Shown here piece by piece: positions 10,581 through 21,821 of a stretch of DNA of 64,000 bases (positions are counted from its first letter, which is position 1; every line of letters starts with the position of its first letter). Source of the DNA: Deroplatys truncata. Taxonomy: Eukaryota > Arthropoda > Insecta > Mantodea > Mantidae. The stretch spans positions 178,810,096-178,874,095 of the forward strand of contig CM060985.1 of the NCBI GenBank assembly GCA_030765065.1, read 5' to 3'. Under the pieces are notes generated by a model. It had not been told where the DNA came from and did not search any database. It was given only the letters and a program-made list of their open reading frames with translations. The position numbers and the translations under genes were made by a program.

Positions 10581-12900
10581 ATTTTCTCTACCACGTAAAT
10601 AGTAGTTAGAGAAGATATTGCATTGCACCCAAAATTTCAATACCGACATTTCACCGGAAATATGTTTTAAGCACCCCTGAATAAATAAAAAGTAATTTTT
10701 AGACAAAAACTCGGTCTCTCTCCCTCTCCCTCTCTCTCTCCTTCCCCCTCTCCTCGCCCTCCCCGTCCCTCTCTCTATGATACCTAACTGAGAATTTAGG
10801 TTCAGTACCTTCCAAAGATGCAATACGAAGATTTTAAAGAAAATCCCCAACACAAACTACCGTTTAAATGGAACATTTTTCGAAAGCCCTTATGTTCTAA
10901 AAATGACTAATAATTTTGATTAAAATACCACATATTAGAGATATTTTCATGGCAAATAAAATGCTATTTTAAATCTTCTGGTAATATCCTGTGAAATCTA
11001 CTTCATTTGGAATGAATTTTGTATCAGCTTGTCTAACTGGTCTTGTATAAGAGACGAAAAGGTACTACACAAAAATGTAAATCTATTTAAGACACAGAAT
11101 TTACTTCAAACATTTTTTGCTATTTCCGAGATATCCGTTATTAATGTTTCGAATTGTTAAGTACTTTGTCATTCTTTTCAAGTCTCTTTGATATTCACTT
11201 GTTTCTCGGGATGTCATGGAAACAGTGTGGCATTTTAAGGCAGTATATTGTCACGTGTGCCATTGACGAGAGCTTACCTTATATTAATTTGTAATATTTT
11301 ATTAATTATTTTATGATACTCTGAGTTTAGGTGGGATTTCATTTTACATCTTCTTGAAGATGCAGAAGCTTTGTTAAGCAGCGTATGTAACAGGATGGAC
11401 GCGGCCAACCCCTTCCGATTACAGAGCCCCGTGGATTTTACTATGTCGTCAACTTCCGCAGGTCTACGTGCAGAATTGCACGGAGTCGGGTGGAACTTTG
11501 TTCCTGCACACGTCATGTCGGATGCTCTAGAACAATTCAAATACGTTACGCCGATTGGTACTCCGTATTTAGCATAAGTGCCGCCATATTGAAATACCCT
11601 TTCTGTGGGTATTACTGCGGGAAAGTCACTCACCGCCGATCGCAGGGCACACGAGCTCACGCATCGGCGCCTCTTGTGGAGGCCAGGGGCACTACACCAG
11701 CCAGGCCGCGTGCCCACTGCATCCACGCCGAGCTCCAATGACGCAGACCGCCTCCGCAGGTCCAGGCGCCGCACATCACATCCGACGCTGCCCTTGCACT
11801 ACTCCAGAAGTTAGAGGACATACAGGCCGAACTGCTGCATCTATCGGAGAAGATCACAGCCGTGGAGGAGGATGTCTCCGAAATTCGGTTAGATATCAAC
11901 CCTAACCCACGACTCTGACACGCCCAGGTTTCCGCTCATCAGCTCACTGATGCTGACGGAAAAAGTGGCTTACATAGCCACAACAATTAAAGTACGTCAA
12001 GAAGGAGGTAGCAGCTCTCCAGACGATGCTGGGCGAAAGATTTCCGAAACCGACATTCAACCAGCTTCCGGCTTCAAGACTCGCGGTGGCCGCTAGCGCA
12101 ATCACACCCAACTACTTCCTGCACACCCTCACACTACACTTCATATATATTCCACACCCTGAATTTTCAAGGTTGTAAGTAGGCTCCGGTGATGCTTGCC
12201 TCCTGGCACCTTACCTTCACTTGGCTTAGGCCCTCGCGGCCAGCCAATATATCCCTATCTTGACTGCGCTGGTGCAACAGCGGTACAACCGCACTATCAC
12301 TCCTGAATTTCTCTTTCTCCCTCTTCCATTTTCCTTCCAGTGGAGCAGTTTTTAGTGGTTATTCCGACTATTAGAGAGTCCCATACTGTCAGTCCCGACT
12401 CCCATCGAGGCTGCGGTAGTGACTAAATTATCTTCTCCTCCACTCGAAAAAAATTAGAGCTCTTGGTTTTTGCCTTTGTTCCTGCATCTGGACGCGGCGA
12501 TCCAGACCCTTCCACTTACTTGCCCTGATACTTTCGCGACACATCTCTCAAGGTAAGAACTCAGGTTACTGCCCCCTTCTCAACTTAATATTAATGCCAA
12601 AGATAATGGTTCAGGATAGAGACCCTGTTATTCTAAACCAATCACTTCCCAACTGAGAATTTTAAGATACGTCTCAATACAATAACCTTGTTTAAACCAG
12701 TTGTTACCATTGCTATTCCATCTGTTCCCTAACCAACATCCTAAGTAGCTCGTCCCCCGTCACAACCCTTATGCCTGTGACAATATAGCGTCCAGTTGTT
12801 AAACATTTGACTATCGCTGATCTCTTTTTATCTATAACGAAATATGTAATGTAGCTATTTCTGCAAAGGTTTATCTCGATTAAAATTAAGTAGATAGAAA
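10581..12900 (-). mobile_element. R2 element split by a solo-LTR-like insertion
   Basis: The left part (10581-11248) runs from a diverged hairpin end through TTCACCGGAAAT, a pyrimidine-rich expansion near 10718-10775 where other copies have the TG tract, to TCATGGAAACAGTGTGG. The R2 sequence resumes at 12783 (TAGCGTCCAGTTGTTAAACA) and stops at AGTAGATAGAAAA, where the next R copy has inserted. Host for the insertion at 11249-12782. Confidence 0.8.
11249..12782. mobile_element. Solo-LTR-like insertion, 1.5 kb, ATAT target duplication
   Basis: Inserted in the R2 element 10581-12900, which supplies an exact empty-site comparison. It starts TGTCAC and ends GTGACA (inverted termini with the TG...CA rule of LTRs) and is flanked by ATAT at 11245-11248 and 12783-12786. 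Single long unit, no second LTR and no pol-like coding. Inside, 11640-11780 is GC-rich. A 58-codon frame, about 11745-11918, reads as an amphipathic helix (LQKLEDIQAELLHLSEKITA) and then ends at a stop. Long LTR of an LTR retrotransposon is the best call; a non-autonomous LTR-type element is possible. Confidence 0.65.
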
Positions 12901-12904
12901 AAAA

Positions 12905-13920
12905 TCTGATGCATTACACTCACATGAATTTCTCTACTCTTGTACAAACTATTTTTACTAACACTTATTCTCCATCTACTTCATGTTAATACTAATTTTC
13001 TTGTAGGTGCAAGGGGTATATGGTAGGCTTTAAGAGATAGTCAAATATTTTAAGAGCTAGTTGCTATGTGGAGCATTCCATTCTCTTTGCATGTCCAGGA
13101 CATTAAAAATTCATTATACCAACATTAAAAACTATTGCTAACATATTTGACTATCCCTTAAGGCGTACTATGTTCCCCTTGTTTTATATTTGCAAGGGCA
13201 ATATAGAAATACAGTAGCCCTTAAGCAGACATATCTCTTAATACCTGGTTGCTAGGTGCAGCACCATTCTCTTTGCCACAGATTAATACTCTTTCCATAT
13301 CTAAGACAAAAAAGTGAATAATGAGTTCCTATTTGAGAAAAAGTATAAGTATTGGAAAATTTAAGGGAACAACAAGCAATATCTCGAAATTGGTTCACTC
13401 AACAAAAAAAATGTATATGACATAAATTGTGTATTTTAACGCCATCTACATTTTTGTGTACTAAAATGTTGTCTATCTCTTATGGTTTACCAGTTATGCA
13501 AAAGTCGTTCACAATGAAGAATACTTTTGGAGACATTCGCAGAAAATTGGATATATACAATTTATTTGCCATCAGAATGTCTCAAACATATATTTTATTC
13601 AAAATCGTTAGAGCCATTTTTGAGAAAATTAAGATTTTCGAAAAATATTCCATGTAAAGGGTAATCTTGGGTGGGGGTATTTTCTTGAAAACCTCCGTGT
13701 CGCATCTCCGGAAGATACTGAACCTAAATACCAAGTTTGGTGTTTATGCGACTGTTCGTTTCTGACTTATGCTGTTCACAGACACACACGGACATGTTTC
13801 CAAAAATGCTTTTCTTGGATTCAGGGAGTCTCAAAAGATATATTTCTGGTGAAATCCCGGTATCGAATTTTTGGGTGGAATACAATACTTCCCCTACTTA
13901 CTATACGTAGTAGAGAAAGT
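12905..13920 (+). mobile_element. R-family element, complete, about 1.0 kb
   Basis: Begins TCTGATGCATTACACTCACA and ends TACTATACGTAGTAGAGAAA plus GT. Inserted in the A run of an R2 copy (GATAGAAAAA). Longer than compact copies because two versions of the AGTCAAATATTTTAAGAGC region lie in succession, around 13030-13110 and 13145-13290. Confidence 0.85.
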
Positions 13921-14049
13921 AAAAATACTACTACTAGTAACTTTGTTTCTATTTTTGATAAACTTAAACCTTTCATTCTTGGTATAATTGTGTCATTTCT
14001 GTGTTGTGTTCCTTTAGAAATGATTTATCTTCATTGCGTTCAGAATTTT

Positions 14050-14112
14050 TGTATATGGTTGAACGGAAGAGAAGGCCAAATCGCCTAAGCCCTGCCACAT
14101 AATAAATAAATA
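14050..14112 (+). repeat. LINE 3' terminus
   Basis: Ends with GGAAGAGAAGGCC, then AAGCCCTGCCACATAATAAA, then TAAATAG. This GAGAAGGCC...CTGCCA...(AATA)n arrangement is a common 3' end of insect non-LTR retrotransposons. The coding part is not preserved upstream. Confidence 0.55.
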
Positions 14113-14138
14113 GGACGTATGTCCTTGACAGATCTATA

Positions 14139-14412
14139 TTAACTCCGGCTATCCTGTTTCAAACACAAGCATTCTGTTAGATGATGCATGCTAATAATTT
14201 CGGCACAAACTTCAAACTTCGATCTGTATTTCTTCTTTAAGACCGAAGGCACAGACAGAGTGCAGTATGCGCTGTTCCAGAAACTTCTTAAATGGTTCAC
14301 TGTCAAGTGTTGTGAAGGAAATATTGCCTGCCACCGTCGCACATTCATTTGCATAAAAAATGTTTCTTACGCCATTCCTCCACAAATGTTGAGAGCTTTG
14401 TCTTGTTTCCAA
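14139..14412 (-). pseudogene. Possible decayed coding fragment, unrecognised
   Basis: Two overlapping minus-strand frames join across an apparent frameshift: an N-terminal part through ANECATVAGNISFTTLDSEP and a C-terminal part ending AEIISMHHLTECLCLKQDS. The composition looks protein-like rather than AT noise, but I cannot place it in a family. Could be a transposon or host pseudogene fragment, or chance. Confidence 0.25.
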
Positions 14413-14481
14413 TTTGCATTCCCCATTCGTTTCACGAACCCTGAACGCTCGCGAGAAGCATATGGCACTTTTACAAATTAA

Positions 14482-15180
14482 ATATAGTAGAGATATTATG
14501 TCTTAACATTTCCTAGTATTGCGGTATTAAACACCTTATCTAAACTACAAGTATACATATTGTAACGTGTTATTTGGAACAACAGTTACAACTTGTTGGT
14601 ATTACGTAACATTAAATGTCTTCACGCTCCTTCTACCATTTTCGTTAACTTTCATAATGGATATCAGTGAAAAGCGTAATTTGGCAGTTAACGAAACTAT
14701 AGCTTGGAATTGGGTGGTGTTTTGACCTACTTCTCTCCCCCCGACCACAACACCGCCCACCAAGAATATATCGTACTCGCCAAAGCAAAAATTTACCTTA
14801 AAGCCATACAATGAAAAGGATTACGAAGGCCACAAACAATAGTAAGAAATGTGCAATGAAAGATCCTGGTATGCAATTTAATGATGACTTAAATCCAGCA
14901 TTTCGAAAAATAACAAATTCGAAACTTACAACTTTCATTAAAACGTAGTTACCAATTCCGATAACAATTGTACATAAAGGTTCCTTTGTTTCATAACTTT
15001 ACAATTCACCACTCGCTCCTTTCTAAATTCAACTTTCTCGCAACAAGAAAGAAATAATGTCCATATACTGCAACAATTTTAAAGCCCAAAATTTTACAAC
15101 AAATACAAACGTTTAGCCGCCTCGTGTATACGTCAGTTGTTAGAAAATGTAGAAAAAGTGCTCGCCAAAAGTAAATAGAT
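14482..15180. other. No feature recognised
   Basis: AT-rich; a 69-codon minus frame at 14602-14811 has no motif. Nothing supported. Confidence 0.4.
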
Positions 15181-15250
15181 AGAATAGATTAGATTAGAAT
15201 GGATTGGATTGGTTTGGGTTGGGTCAGATCGGATCGCATCGGATTGGATT
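15181..15250. repeat. Degenerate (GGATT)n tract at LINE 3' end
   Basis: Repeats of GGATT, with GGGTT and GGATC variants. Its place directly after the LINE 3' UTR suggests it is the terminal simple repeat of that LINE, not an independent satellite. Confidence 0.75.
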
Positions 15251-16078
15251 GTATTCTGTGAGTTCACTATCAGCCATAAAGGCTTGTGAACATAGAACAC
15301 GTCAAGGAAATGTACAAAAATTACATATAAACATAAATATTACACAGAATATAGAAAATTTGAAATAAAATAGACACATAATATATGCGTGCCAAGGAAA
15401 TGTACAATAAAGTTTCATATACCCTACATAAATATTACATAGTATACAGAACATTTAAAATAAAATAATATTATATACAAAATGAAACAAATCAAGTGTA
15501 ATTTTGTACAGAGTTGAATACCTCCTTACTGTTATAAGGTTAACATACGTATAGGCAAGAACAGTTATTTTAACATTCACTAGGCTTGTACCTTTGTTCG
15601 TCTCATCATTTTGTTCTATTTGATTTGTAATGGATAGAATTTACTGTCAGTTCTTAATATACATACATTTAAATAGCTTCATTAATTCTAGAGCAAATGT
15701 AACTGGTAATTGTCATGAATATTTACTAATACTACTTACAGGACTATATAAGTGTTATTATCAGGATAGCTTGTCATTCAGATAATCTTGTACAGAATAA
15801 TATGCTTTTGAGCATAGGTATTCTTTAACAACAGTTTTAAAGGCATTGAAATTGTCAACTTTTCTCTTAAGATCATTAGGGAGAATATTAAATATTTTTA
15901 TGGTCTCATAATATACACCTTTCTGGAAGCAAGAAAGCTTTGCACTGGGATGATGGATGTTACCCTTTTTTCTAGTGTTTATCTCATGAATTTCCATGTT
16001 TGTAATAAATGTGGCTCGATTGCATACATAGAATTTTAGGATTGAAAATATAGATGGATGGATCTTTATTGGTTTCAT
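15181..16078 (-). mobile_element. LINE 3' end: RT C-terminal tail, 3' UTR and pentamer tail
   Basis: The coding tail (15761-16078) has the arrangement found at the C-terminus of insect non-LTR reverse transcriptases: EIHEINTRKKGNIHHPSAKL, then QKGVYYETIKIFNILPNDLK, then a conserved YLCSKAYYSVQDYL end. The catalytic YxDD region is not in the window. About 580 bases of 3' UTR follow, with a roughly 90-base unit repeated twice (CAAGGAAATGTACAA at 15303 and 15393). The element ends in a degenerate pentamer tract (AATCC/GGATT) at 15181-15250. Confidence 0.75.
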
Positions 16079-16229
16079 ATTATTGAAGTTATTTCACAAG
16101 TATTTAGTGCATGGGTCATTGACCGTTCATTCATATTTAATGATACAATAGGGTGACAAAATAAAACAGAGAAAGAAAACAAAACTAAAAGGAACAAGAA
16201 AAAGGGAAATAGAATTAATTACCTTCGTC

Positions 16230-17040
16230 TTAACTGAACAAATTTGACGTAGCTTCGTGCACTTTAGCCAAAAAGTTGCCCATGTTTTGCCAGTTCCTCT
16301 GGTCAGCCAGTAGATTCCAACATGCCAATCTCTTTCTTGAGGGACTTAAGAATTCTTCTTTGAGTTTAATCGTTCGCTGGTTCTCCCACTGTGCACATCC
16401 TGCCAAAATATGTACCCAGTCCTCATCCAAATCACAGAATGGGCAGATTCTCCAGCCAGAATCGTCAGTCATTTTCTGTGCCCTCTAGCCCCCCGTCCAA
16501 ACCGTGTCATTCTTGATCTATCCTTTCTTCCTAAATTATGTATATATGCCATTTTACCCCAGTTTTATTTCATTTGCTAGAATTAGAGAAGGTTTAATTT
16601 TACAATCCGATTCTATTTACTGTTGGTTGATGTCTGTTAGTCTTCTTTTGAGTCCTTTCCATATGTTTTTGTCATTTGTTTCAGCTCTTAGCCATACTGA
16701 CCTCATTCTTCTCCTCAAACCCCTTTCCAAATCAGCTTCCCAAACGTTAAGTGACAGGTTTTCTCGCTGGTATTTATAACATTTGGATCGTAGTGTGGAG
16801 TTATCCCCCTGCATCAGCCTCAGCCAGTACTTCACTGCTCTTATTTTACAGTGTATTGTGTCTTCATAACATCCCACCTCCCTCAATAACCCCGAATTTG
16901 ATGTGCCTTGTGAAACTCCAAGGACTCTTTTCCAAAATGCTACCTGTGTTTTATTTACATGCTCTGCTCTCTCCCATCACCAGATTTCACTTCCTATAAC
17001 AAAATCGGCCTTATTATAGAGTTATACATCTTTTCTAATA
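16230..17040 (-). pseudogene. Non-LTR retrotransposon ORF2 C-terminal remnant
   Basis: Minus-strand frames, with shifts and stops, read GSEIWW, VAFWKRVLGV, LLREVGCYEDTIHCKIRAVK, LRLMQGDNSTLR, LKRRLTDINQQ. After a break, RICPFCDLDEDWVHILAGC follows, a Cys-x2-Cys...His...Cys knuckle near the C-terminus of this LINE class. The same order recurs on the plus strand at 31559-32512, so the two are copies of one LINE family. The finger, motif order and frame decay support a 5'-truncated dead copy; the polymerase active site is missing. Confidence 0.85.
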
Positions 17041-17199
17041 TATCTACAGGTAAATCCGATATCCGCGAGAGGGTACATAATAATAAGGTTAACAAATTTC
17101 AGTCCGAAAATTTAGACGTACATCACGTGTTCGCTGCTAATAGCTGGCTGCAGGTGTTGCTCCCAAAGAAAAGCTTGTCGACTCGTCTGGTCGTCCTTG

Positions 17200-17461
17200 C
17201 GTAGATCCACAGGTAAACCCCTGGCGCTGGAAAGAGGTGATGAACGCACTGCCTTTCCCCTGATGCGGCGTTCCGCCGAACTATTTACCCCCTACAAGTT
17301 ATGTGGCGTCCTGAGTGCCAAGGCCTATAGAGGTGTGCTATGTCACTTCGGACCTTCTGAGGTTCTCGGTAGTCTTTCCTTTTGGAGTTGACGCGGGTAA
17401 GTGGCGTATCCACTTCTGTTGTGGTTCCCCGTAGGCTGTGCTGCGACCTAAAGCCTCCTGC
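17200..17461 (+). repeat. GC-richer fragment sharing the SINE-2 3' segment
   Basis: The right half (TTCTCGGTAGTCTTTCCTTT, GTTGACGCGGGTAAGTGGCG, TATCCACTTCTG) matches the complement of 10140-10200. The left half does not align with other SINE-2 copies. Unclear whether a diverged SINE-2 or a different element with a related tail. Confidence 0.5.
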
Positions 17462-18189
17462 GATTCTTCACCCCCATCCCGGAATTTCTCTTCAACAATG
17501 GAGAGCAAGAAGGTGCTTAAAATATCAATTTAGGTCTACGCTGTGACCGTGTCACGCTAAACAACAAGGGGTGCAAGCCCCATCCAGGAAAAACAGGACC
17601 ACACCATAATACCACCACCCCCGAATTTCAATGTTGGCACTACACACGCTGGTAGATGACGTTCACCGGGCATTCGCCATACCCACACCCTGCCATCGGA
17701 TCGCCACATTGTGTACCGTGATTGGTCACTCCACACAACGTTTTGCCACTGTTCAATCGTGTAATGTTGACGCTCCTTACACCAAGCGAGGCGTCGACGT
17801 TTGGCATTTTCCTGCGTGATGTGTGGCTTGTGAGCAGCCGCTCGACCATGGAATCCAAGGTTTCTCACCTCACGCCTAAGTGTCATAGTACTTGGAGTGG
17901 ATCCTCATGCAGTTTGGAATTCTTGTGCGATGGTCTGGATAGATGTCTGCCTATTACTCTTTACGACCCTCTTCAAATGTCGGCGGTCTCTGTCAGTCAA
18001 CAGACGAGGTCGGCCTGTACGCTTTTGTGCTGTATATGTCCCTTCACGTTTCCACTTCACTATCACATCAGAAACAGTGGACCTAGGGATGTTTAGTAGT
18101 GTGGAAATCTGGCGTACAGACTTCTGACACAAGTGACACCCAATCTTCTGACCACTTTCGAAGTCGGTGAGTTCCATGGAGCGTCCCAT
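17462..18189 (-). pseudogene. Tc1-like transposase, truncated and frameshifted
   Basis: Starts MGRSMELTDFESGQKIGCH and continues with the helix-turn-helix (SVRQISTLLNIPRSTVSDVI), GRPR linker and second HTH region ([16 protein letters not shown]). A one-base shift near 17905 separates this from the catalytic part: [47 protein letters not shown]. The first catalytic Asp (WSDQ) is present, but the second Asp and the Glu lie beyond the truncation. Inactive. Confidence 0.9.
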
Positions 18190-18323
18190 TCTGCTGTTTC
18201 ACGATGTCTAATGACTACTGAGGTCGCGGATAATGAGTACCAGGCAGTAGGTGGCAGCACAATGCACCTACGATGAAAAACTTGTGTTTGTGGGTTTGTC
18301 CGGATACTTTTGATCACATAGTG
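17462..18323 (-). mobile_element. Tc1-like transposon, copy A, truncated
   Basis: The right terminus is intact and reads, in reverse complement, CACTATGTGATCAAAAGTAT then CCGGACA. A TA follows at 18324-18325. The left (transposase 3') end is missing from about 17462, so one terminal repeat and the C-terminal third of the gene are lost. Same family as copies at 24950-26189 and 33276-34500. Confidence 0.9.
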
Positions 18324-18439
18324 TATATCGCGGTTGCTTGCATTCCAGTGGCCTCGGTAGCTGATTACCGCGAATGATTCACTCAACACGCCTGTGAATG
18401 TTAACAGTCAGTTCTACCTTCTTTGGGTTCCAAAGTCGC

Positions 18440-19040
18440 TAAAATACGATACTTGGCATATAATTTCAAAACCTTCAAGGATTTAACGTGTAGATTTTAA
18501 TAAAGTTCCCCCACCCAAAACTACCTATACACGTAGCATTTTTCTAATTTTTTATTTCCAAAAAATGACTTTGTTTAAAGTATGGTATACTGAAGGTATT
18601 TACATGACAAATATAATGTTTATCTTTAATTTTCTGGGTTACCCTGCAAAGTCATCTTAATTTGGAAGGAATTTTGTATAATTCTGTATAAATGGTAAAC
18701 GTTATGCAATAGAGAAGAACATACTACAGAAAATAATTGATCCCTATGAAAATTGTTTATTCCAAAACAAATTTTGTGGCTTAAGTATTTACGATATATC
18801 TGTTGTTAATGGCTGGAATTGTTCAATACTTCGTCAAAGGTCCTGTCAATTTACAGTTGTTTTTCGCTATGTCATTCAAAGAGTATAGAACTTTAAGACC
18901 AGCGTATGGCGTCCAGTTGTTAAACATTTGACTATCGCTGTTCTCTTTGTGTCTATAACGAAATGTGTAGTGTAGCTATTTCTGCAAAAGGTTATCTCAA
19001 GTTAAATGATGTAGACAGAAAGATAGGTTTTCGTAACATA
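18440..19040 (-). repeat. R2 fragment, both ends missing
   Basis: Colinear with R2 from CCCCCACCCAAAACTACC through GGCGTCCAGTTGTTAAACAT, CTATAACGAAATGTG and TAGCTATTTCTGCAAAAGG. Lacks both the hairpin end and the TCTGATG end. Confidence 0.8.
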
Positions 19041-19585
19041 CAGAAGGCTTAGTAGAGGTGTCAGGTTTTTATTTGCTCTATATTGAAAGCAGGCGTATCT
19101 ACTCTGCAACAGAGCAACAAATAAGCCGTAGGTAAACTATTACTTTTTGCAGCCCCAAGTGCAGTGAGGGTGTTCTGATCTGGTAACAATGTTGGGTCAT
19201 CATAAACCCATTTTGTCATGTAGCGTACAGTGATTCAATCTGAGACAGCTGCTGCAGGATGATGTAATGTGGGAATATTTCCCTGCCTGGATCATCCCCT
19301 GCTGCTTGTCTAATGGATCTGAGAAGGGTAAACTAACAGAATAGTCCTCGGGGATCATTTAAGGCCGCTGTGTTCGAAATGAGGGAGGAACCTTACTGAG
19401 GTACCCATTAAGTTCATTGCTTCAAGTCATACAACGTGTTCAAATAAAATCAAGCAGATAAACATTTTCACCGATACAACTTCAAATGAACACAACTGCA
19501 ACATTGAACTACTGTGTTATATACACGGTCCTTCGTAAGTAAGGAACAATATGAAGTAAACTAAAATTAACTAATTTAAAAAAAA
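19041..19585. other. No feature recognised
   Basis: Mixed-composition sequence between two R2 copies. No coding or repeat structure recognised. Confidence 0.4.
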
Positions 19586-20384
19586 TTGATATTTACACTT
19601 ACATGACTTTCTCTGTCTTGCATCATTCATTAAAGGGCACAAAAACTTATCCTGCGAGGACTTATTTTTCTATTTAATTCATTTTAATCCAAATAAACCT
19701 TTACCGAAACAGCTACATTACACATTTCGTTATAGACACAAAGAGAACAGCGATAGTCAAATGTTTAACAACTGGACGCTATATGCTGGCCTTAAAATTC
19801 CATACTGTTTCCATGACATCAGGAGAAACAGCTGAAACTTTAGAAACAATGACAAATTATTGAATAAATCTAACTATTAATAACAGATATATCGGAAATA
19901 GCTCATGCTACAAAAACGTTATTTGAAATGCATTGTCTGTTTTAAAGATATCTACATTTTTTGTGTACCACGTTTTTGTCTATCACTTAAGTTTATCAGT
20001 TATAGTACAAGATTATAAAAAATGGTTTTCAATGAAGAGGACTTCAAAAGCTATTTGCAGAAAATTCAAGACACATTTTAGCATTTAAATATCTTTAATA
20101 TAATGCATTTTAATCAAAATCGTTAGAACCATTTCTTAGAAAATAATAAAAATTCGAAAAATGTTTCATGTAAAGGGTAGCTTGGGTGGGGGAATTTTCG
20201 TGGAAATCTCCATGTCGCATACCTAAATACCAAGTTTGGTGTGTATGTGATTTATCATCTTTACACACGCACCCTTTTTCTATTTTTTTTTAATTTGGGT
20301 GTTTCAAAACATGTATTCGGTATAGAATTTTTGGTGGAGTGCACAACCTTCTCTAGCTATACTGTTACACGTTGTAGGGAAAGT
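19586..20384 (+). mobile_element. R2 element, about 0.8 kb
   Basis: Starts TTGATATTTACACTTACATG, a diverged TCTGATG end, followed by ACTTTCTCTGTCTTG. Carries ATAGACACAAAGAGAACAGC and AACTGGACGCTATATGCTGG. The first 3' terminal unit ends TTGTAGGGAAAGT at 20384 and is followed by four further 3' units. Confidence 0.85.
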
Positions 20385-20842
20385 AAACGTGCCTTTTTAG
20401 ATTCGAGGGGTCTCAAAACATGTATTTTCGGAGAAACCTGGGTATCAATTTTTTTTGTGGAATGCAATACTTCAGTACTTGCTATGTTACCCATGCTACA
20501 GAAAGTAAAAATTCTTTTTTGGTTTCAAGGTGCCCCAAAACATGTATTTCTGATAAAATCTCTTATGGAATTTTTGGGTGGATCGCAATACCTTCTCTGT
20601 CTAGTATATTTCACGTCGTAGAGAAAGTAGAAACGTTGTTTTGGATTCAAGGAACCTCAAAACATGTATCTATGGTAAAATAGTAGTATAGAATTTTTGG
20701 GTGGAATGCAATACCTTCTCTATCAACTACGAAAAATGCTTTTTTAGTTTCAAAGGGCCTCAAAACATGTATTTCGTGAAAAATCTCGACATTGAGCTTT
20801 TGGGTGGAATGAAATACATTCCCTATTTACTAGAGAATGTTA
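20271..20842 (+). repeat. Tandem array of five R 3'-terminal units
   Basis: Five successive units of about 103-122 bases, each with CAAAACATGTAT (at 20305, 20414, 20536, 20658, 20761), then GAATTTTTGGGTGGAATGCA or a variant, then a CTTCTCT...GTAGAGAAAGT-like end. Ends near 20384, 20506, 20630, 20730 and 20835. Only the last ~110 bases of R are repeated. The units differ enough that the expansion is not recent. Confidence 0.85.
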
Positions 20843-20967
20843 ACGAAATATTACCCTTGTTCTTGTTACCTGAATTATTTTCTCTGGTGTGTTAAAAAAA
20901 GTTCTAGGAACTCAAATTTTAGGATGTGTTTAAGTATGTTGAATGTGGATTTAGTACTACATCGTAC

Positions 20968-21575
20968 TGAGCGAGATGGCTTCGCGGTAAAGTGCATAGC
21001 TCGCACCCGGGAGGTCCTAGGTTCTCATTCTGGAGCCGACCACTCCGAACATGGGCTTGTCATCGTTTTACCTGGTTGAGAAAGTGAAAGCTGGAGTGGT
21101 TTCCCTTCTACCACGAATTTTCTGTCCTTCCATTTCCTATCATTTTGCCCCCTTTCATGTTTCAGGTGAGTTAAGGGGTTGGGTAGGGTTGGTCGGTGTC
21201 GGACATATGGCGTAGAAGCCTCTTGGTCCTGCCTGTTGGCAGCCTTCCCTGAGCAGCTTACTGATGTTACCGGATCATCAAGCTTGGGATCGTTAGGGAT
21301 CTCTGTGCATCTCTGTAGGGGTTCCGACTCCTTCAGCTGTCGTGGTGCGGGCGCTGCGTGCCTCTAGCCTCATGGCACTTGTGACGTTTCTAGAAGTACG
21401 TCGTCTTGAAAGTTTGAGCTCCTCCTGTTCGAATTGGGTTGGTCTCGACGGGGCTGTGGTTCCCGACATTCATGGGGGATATGGTACGTCTGGGTGGTGG
21501 CGTCCATGCGAGGTTGTGAAACGCCTCAAGGTTCTCCGGTACAGCCATGGATTGCCTGTCCAACAAGAGCATAAC
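20968..21575 (+). mobile_element. tRNA-headed SINE-2, copy with intact head
   Basis: The head reads as a tRNA: A box GATGGCTTCGCGGTAAAGTG, B box CCTAGGTTCTCATTCT, closing near GGAGCCGAC. The body of over 400 bases aligns in its second half with the complement of 10380-10513. Unusually long for a SINE; a composite is possible. No target duplication was fixed. The overlapping frames of 60-107 codons are not coding. Confidence 0.65.
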
Positions 21576-21821
21576 GATATAGATTTTTGTGCTTACATGT
21601 CAGAAAGACAGTTTAGGTTACAAAATGTGTCATTGAAAGACTCAGATGCAGTTATTGGGATGTAGCAGAGACGAAACGTTTGTCTGAAAGCGAAACTGAA
21701 ACCTGTTTACGAAGTTACCCCCGCCTACTACGGGTCTGCAAACACTGAAACGTTGCCAACATGTCTGTTTTATGTTCTCGAAAAACCTAAAATATATCCA
21801 CAGGTAATAGTCATAGAAAAA

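Noticed and set aside
11274..11774. 166-codon minus frame and overlapping plus frames
   Set aside because: Lies inside the solo-LTR-like insertion. Open frames occur on both strands because of local GC richness; no recognised motif.
20271..20842. CRISPR-like array
   Set aside because: Units are diverged R 3' ends of about 110 bases with no unique spacers, in a eukaryotic repeat context.
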